Assembly (NCBI GenBank): GCA_002435595.1
Contig: DJBL01000043.1
Location: 1 to 17,989 of the forward strand
Reading direction: 5' to 3'
Length of the DNA stretch: 17,989 nt
From: Stenotrophomonas maltophilia
Lineage (GTDB): Bacteria > Pseudomonadota > Gammaproteobacteria > Xanthomonadales > Xanthomonadaceae
The notes under the pieces were generated by a model that saw only the letters and a program-made list of their open reading frames with translations, was not told the origin of the DNA and made no database searches. The first letter of the stretch is position 1, and each line of letters starts with the position of its first letter. Of the stretch, positions 14,778 through 17,989 are shown piece by piece. The translations under genes and the position numbers were made by a program.

Positions 14778-16340
14778 TCACGGCCCCGGGTCGGCGGCCT
14801 GCACGCGGTTCTTGCCGACCCGCTTGGCCGCATACAGGGCCGCATCGGCACGGCGCAGCAGCGCGTCGGCGCTCTCACCGGGCAGCCATTGCGCCACGCC
14901 GGCACTGAAATGCACCGGCACGCGCTGCTCATCCAGCTGCAGCGGGCGCTGGGCCAGCGAGCGTTGCAGACGCAGCAGGGTGGACATGCTGTCCGCGCCC
15001 GGGGTTTCCGGCAGCAGCAGCACGAACTCGTCGCCGCCGAGGCGGGCGATCGCATCGGTGCTGCGCAGGTGCAGCTGGCACACCGCGACCAGGTGGCGCA
15101 GTACGGCATCGCCGCCGGCATGGCCATGCGCGGTGTTGGTCTGGTGGAAATCGTCCAGGTCGATCAGCGCCAGCGCCAGCGGGTGCCCGTGGCGGCCGGC
15201 GCGGGCCAGCTCGCGCTCGACCAGCTCATCGAAACCGCGGCGGTTGAGCGCCCCGGTCAGCGGGTCGGTGCGCACCAGCCCGGATACATCGCGCAGCTCC
15301 TGCTCCAGTTCGGCGATGCGCGCCTCGGCCTGTTCCACGTCGCGGCGTGCATTGCCGAGGTGGTCGCGCGCCTGCAGCGCCTGTTCCTGCACCCGGGTGG
15401 TGTCCTGCAGCACGTCCTGCAGCAGCTGGTTGAGGTCGGCGATGCTGCGCGCTTCGCGCAGGGCCAGCGCATAGCTGCTGATCCGGTCGTGGTACTCGCC
15501 GGTGCTGACCGCCATCCCGTCCAGGCGTTCGATGAAGCCGCCCATCAGGTGCTTCATCGCCGCCTTGGATTCGCTGATGCCCTGCTTGAGCAGGCCCTGC
15601 TTGTAGATCACTTCACGCAGGTTGATCCGCGCCTGCTCGACCGACGCGCGGTCCAGTGGCCCGCCGATCAGTTCGCGCACTGCATGCACCTGGCCGTGCA
15701 GCCAGCTGCTGTCGTCGAGCAGCTCGCCGATGTTGTCCAGCAGCAGGTCGAACAGGCTCAACAGCAGTTCCTGCTGTTCCTGCCAGCCATCGCTGCGCAC
15801 GCCGATCTGGTGGGTCAGCTCGCGCAGGCGCAGTTCCAGCGGCTGCAGCGGCTGGCCGGGGTGCCAATGGCGCAGCTCGGCGGCGATCTGCACCGGTTCG
15901 TCCTTCAGCTCGGGCATGTTCTGCAGCAGGCTGGCCACGGTCACGCCCAGCGTATGCCGCAGCAGCTCGCGCAGGCGCACGCTGTCGGGCTGGCCGTCGG
16001 GGCTGTCCTGCTCGATGGTGCGGATGTACTTGTCGATCAGCTGGCGCATCGCCCGGCCGTAGCTCACCCAGTCGGCGCTGCGCTGGGCCGACTGCAGGCG
16101 CAGGCCCATGTCGCCCAGTTCGCCGGGCAGGGTGGACATGCCGTTGGCGAACGCGGCCAGCAGCGGCTCGGGGCTGTCGATGCCGGCGAACAGGCGCTGC
16201 AGCATGGCGCTGGAGCCGCCCTTGGGGCCGGCCGCTTCCGCGCCGGTCGCGTCGATCACCCGGGTATCGGCCTGGCGCCGCGACAGCAGCCGGCCCACGG
16301 CGGTGCCGGGGCTGGGAGGAGCGTCGTGCGGGTCGGTCAT
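14778..16340 (-). CDS. GGDEF diguanylate cyclase with helical N-terminal domain
   Basis: A soluble 520-residue enzyme expected to make cyclic di-GMP from two GTP. The C-terminal GGDEF domain (about 356-515) has the intact motif GGDEF (435-439), metal-site Asp394, guanine contacts Asn402 and Asp411, and a product-inhibition I-site RSTD (426-429) exactly five residues before GGDEF, so it should be active and feedback-inhibited. His399 replaces the usual Lys of the FKxxN motif. The first ~350 residues are mostly helical, match no domain I can name, and end in a coiled coil (about 310-355) that could dimerise the enzyme. No membrane segment. The ATG at 16340 has AAGGA eight bases upstream. It heads the cyclase-sigma-membrane protein string and is divergent from the NAD(P)-binding protein gene. 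Confidence 0.92.
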   Translation of the reverse strand: MTDPHDAPPSPGTAVGRLLSRRQADTRVIDATGAEAAGPKGGSSAMLQRLFAGIDSPEPLLAAFANGMSTLPGELGDMGLRLQSAQRSADWVSYGRAMRQLIDKYIRTIEQDSPDGQPDSVRLRELLRHTLGVTVASLLQNMPELKDEPVQIAAELRHWHPGQPLQPLELRLRELTHQIGVRSDGWQEQQELLLSLFDLLLDNIGELLDDSSWLHGQVHAVRELIGGPLDRASVEQARINLREVIYKQGLLKQGISESKAAMKHLMGGFIERLDGMAVSTGEYHDRISSYALALREARSIADLNQLLQDVLQDTTRVQEQALQARDHLGNARRDVEQAEARIAELEQELRDVSGLVRTDPLTGALNRRGFDELVERELARAGRHGHPLALALIDLDDFHQTNTAHGHAGGDAVLRHLVAVCQLHLRSTDAIARLGGDEFVLLLPETPGADSMSTLLRLQRSLAQRPLQLDEQRVPVHFSAGVAQWLPGESADALLRRADAALYAAKRVGKNRVQAADPGP

Positions 16341-16399
16341 GCGGCAGGTCCTTGGCGGATGACCGGCGTCGGTCGCCGGGGCGGTAGGGAGGTTGGAAC

Positions 16400-16428
16400 A
16401 GTATCGGCGCGGCGCAGGCAGGCTTGAA
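16400..16428 (-). promoter_or_regulatory. Candidate promoter of the diguanylate cyclase gene
   Basis: On the minus strand TTCAAG (16428-16423) and GATACT (16405-16400) are separated by exactly 17 bp. They match the sigma-70 -35 and -10 in three and four of six positions. A start near 16393 would leave a leader of about 50 bases. Weak match; a guess guided by spacing. Confidence 0.25.
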
Positions 16429-16488
16429 CGCCTCCCCGCCACGGCCGGTATGCCACGATGGTAGGCAATCTGACGGCAGGAGCGTGCG

Positions 16489-17124
16489 ATGAAGGTGATG
16501 CTGGTAGGCGCAACCGGGCTGGTCGGTGGGCAGGTGCTGCAGCAGCTGCTGGACGACGCGCGCTGCGATGCGGTGGTGGCCCCGACCCGGCGGCCGCTGG
16601 CCGTGACCGACCCGGTCCTGCACAACCCGGTGGTGGACTTCGCCGCGTTGCCGGTGGACGCCGCCTGGTGGGCGGTGGATGCGGTGGTCTGCGCGCTGGG
16701 CAGCACGATCAAGCAGGCCGGCAGCCGCGAGGCGTTTGCACGGATCGACCACGACTACCCGCTGCAGGTGGCCACCCTGGCCCAGGCGCATGGCGCGCAC
16801 GCGTTCGTGCTGAATTCGGCGATGGGCGCCGATGCGCAGTCGCGGATCTTCTACAACCAGGTCAAGGGCCGGCTGGAGCAGGACCTGCGTGGCCTGGGCT
16901 ACCCTTCGCTGACGCTGGTGCGGCCGGGCCTGATCGGCGGGCAACGCAGCGAACGACGCACCGGCGAACACCTGGCCAGCCTGGTACTGGGAGCGCTGGG
17001 CCCGGTGCTGCCGCGCGCCTGGCGGATCAATCCCGCGGCGAACATCGCCGCAGCCATGGTGGAGGCGGCGCTCGCGCCGCGGCCGGGTGTCCAGATCGTG
17101 GGCGCAGCAACCCTGGCCGGGTAG
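16489..17124 (+). CDS. NAD(P)-binding SDR-like protein (HTATIP2/YraR-like)
   Basis: A 211-residue Rossmann-fold protein of the atypical short-chain dehydrogenase group. The nucleotide motif GATGLVG (7-13) follows the first strand, the segment CALGST (69-73) matches the family, Ser110 lies in FVLNSAMG, and Tyr122-x3-Lys126 (YNQVK) is the catalytic pair. LVRPGLIGG (143-151) is also typical of this NAD(P)H-binding family. It is probably a small oxidoreductase or a nucleotide sensor; the substrate is unknown. The ATG at 16489 has AGGAG six bases upstream. Divergent from the diguanylate cyclase gene over 148 bp. Its TAG stop (17122-17124) lies inside a SMAG-type repeat. Confidence 0.9.
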   Translation: MKVMLVGATGLVGGQVLQQLLDDARCDAVVAPTRRPLAVTDPVLHNPVVDFAALPVDAAWWAVDAVVCALGSTIKQAGSREAFARIDHDYPLQVATLAQAHGAHAFVLNSAMGADAQSRIFYNQVKGRLEQDLRGLGYPSLTLVRPGLIGGQRSERRTGEHLASLVLGALGPVLPRAWRINPAANIAAAMVEAALAPRPGVQIVGAATLAG

Positions 17125-17148
17125 AACCGGCCGCCGGTCGGCTCTACC
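17120..17148. repeat. SMAG-type (GTAG) repetitive hairpin
   Basis: A 13-bp stem (17120-17132 with 17136-17148) and a 3-base GCC loop, with one mismatch and one G-T pair. It begins GGTAGA and ends TCTACC, with a CGGTCGG core, matching the GTAG-ended SMAG elements of Stenotrophomonas maltophilia. The GTAG supplies the stop codon of the upstream gene. Confidence 0.7.
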
Positions 17149-17157
17149 GGGGGCGCA

Positions 17158-17193
17158 AACAACAACGGCCACCTTGCGGTGGCCGTTGTTGTT
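17158..17193. terminator. Strong bidirectional terminator hairpin
   Basis: A perfect 16-bp stem (AACAACAACGGCCACC at 17158-17173, its complement at 17178-17193) with a TTGC tetraloop, between the convergent genes ending at 17124 (+) and 17248 (-). A T/G-rich run forms the outer right arm, and a matching one on the minus strand follows from the outer left arm. It is the clearest terminator in the window. Confidence 0.85.
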
Positions 17194-17247
17194 GATTCTG
17201 TTGCCCGCCGACCACCGGTCAATCACCCCGGCAGCCGCTCGTGGCAA

Positions 17248-17989
17248 TCAGCTTGCCAGCGCCAGGTCATCCAGCATCGCGCGCAGGAAGCGCGCCGCTT
17301 CGCCGCCGGTGGCGGCGCGATGGTCGAAGGTGACCGACAACGGGATCACCTTGTGCGCTTCCACCCCACCCATCACCGGGGTCATCTGGTGGCGGGCGCG
17401 ACCGGCACCGACGATGGCCACGCACGGCGGCACCACCACCGGGGTCGCGTAGCGGCCGGCGAACATGCCGAAGTTGGACAGCGAGATGGTGTAGCCACTC
17501 AGCTCGGAGGCCGCGATCGAGCGCGATTCCACCTGCTCGCGCAGGCGGTTCACGCCTTCGCGGATGCCGCGTGCGTCGAGCATGTCGGCATTGCGCAGGG
17601 CGGGCACGAACAGGCCGTCGTCGGTGTCCACCGCGATGCCGATGTCCACCTGGTTGTGCAGCGTGCGGGTGAGCGCGTCGCCGTCGAACCAGGCATTCAA
17701 CGCGGGCACCTTCTGGCAGGCCACCACGATCGAGCGCACCAGGCGCGCGGTGACGTCGTTGCCGGGCACCCAGGCGTGGATGTCGGCGTCGTCATTGAGC
17801 GTGGTCGGCACGACCTTGCTATGCGCGTCGGCCATGACCCGGGCCATGTTGCGGCGCACGCCCTTGAGCGGTTCCGGCTGGCCCTTGGCGACCACGCCCG
17901 GCGGCTGCGTGCGCATCGGGCGGCCGGCGGCCGACAGCGGCGTACGCGATTCGGACGGGCGTGCGACCGGTGCCGGGGCCGCGGTCGGG
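17248..17989 (-). CDS. 2-oxo acid dehydrogenase E2 subunit, 3' part (gene continues beyond the window)
   Basis: The C-terminal part of a dihydrolipoamide acyltransferase, the core of pyruvate or branched-chain 2-oxo acid dehydrogenase complexes. The frame stays open to the right edge and reads through a Pro/Ala-rich linker (17917-17989), so the ATG at 17916 is internal and the lipoyl and E1/E3-binding domains lie outside. The catalytic domain has RNMARVMADAHSKVV, VDTDDGLFVPALRNAD, SLSNFGMFAG and YATPVVVPPCVAIVGAGR. The active-site segment reads FDHRAATGG, keeping the catalytic His but with Thr where most E2 proteins have Asp (HxxxD). The sequence resembles the branched-chain-type E2 proteins of Xanthomonas and Shewanella, but the substrate is not settled from this part. 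It is separated from its left neighbour by the 17158 terminator. Confidence 0.92.
   Translation of the reverse strand, partial: PTAAPAPVARPSESRTPLSAAGRPMRTQPPGVVAKGQPEPLKGVRRNMARVMADAHSKVVPTTLNDDADIHAWVPGNDVTARLVRSIVVACQKVPALNAWFDGDALTRTLHNQVDIGIAVDTDDGLFVPALRNADMLDARGIREGVNRLREQVESRSIAASELSGYTISLSNFGMFAGRYATPVVVPPCVAIVGAGRARHQMTPVMGGVEAHKVIPLSVTFDHRAATGGEAARFLRAMLDDLALAS

Noticed and set aside
14151..16427. Very long plus-strand open frame (758 codons) opposite the cyclase and sigma genes
   Set aside because: It is the antisense shadow of three well-supported minus-strand genes. Its His/Gln/Ala-rich translation has no domain, and high GC at third positions commonly keeps such frames open.

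Overview
The window is high-GC, densely coded DNA from a gammaproteobacterium of the Xanthomonadaceae/Lysobacteraceae, most likely Stenotrophomonas. The case rests on the OpgB, UbiB-like and YedI-type proteins resembling Xanthomonas-group versions, and on short intergenic hairpins with the GTAG-type ends and CCGACC/GGTCGG cores typical of Stenotrophomonas SMAG repeats. The genus is an inference from memory of these families. Apart from the small repeats I see no transposase, phage, plasmid or CRISPR gene, no tRNA or rRNA, and no compositional break. It reads as chromosomal core DNA.

Left part (1-3515): a minus-strand operon of a small secreted PepSY protein, an OmpR-family response regulator and a PhoQ-like histidine kinase, joined by 1-bp and 4-bp overlaps. 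A second, two-repeat PepSY protein is divergent from it. The shared intergenic region carries a PhoP-box-like direct repeat correctly placed before a -10 of the operon, suggesting autoregulation. A terminator hairpin separates this from an unrecognised secreted Gly/Tyr-rich protein.

Middle part (3620-12453): a lipocalin (Blc family) coupled to an FAD-dependent oxidoreductase; a small orphan protein; a large MscS-family mechanosensitive channel; convergent to it, opgB (phosphoglycerol transferase for osmoregulated periplasmic glucans); then an AarF/UbiB-family atypical kinase that probably starts at TTG. MscS and OpgB both belong to envelope and osmotic adaptation.

Right part (12588-17989): a YedI/DUF808 membrane protein, converging on a minus-strand string of an active-looking diguanylate cyclase, an ECF sigma factor and a four-helix membrane protein that may be an unconventional anti-sigma factor. 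Divergent from the cyclase is an NAD(P)-binding SDR-like protein whose stop codon lies inside a SMAG-type repeat. A strong hairpin then separates it from the 3' portion of a 2-oxo acid dehydrogenase E2 gene that runs off the right edge.

I see no clearly new multi-gene system. The best leads are the PepSY-two-component module with its PhoP-like box, the cyclase-sigma-membrane protein string, and the SMAG element that supplies a stop codon. Most gene boundaries are firm; several starts (mscS, opgB, ubiB, membrane protein) are judgement calls, explained in the entries.
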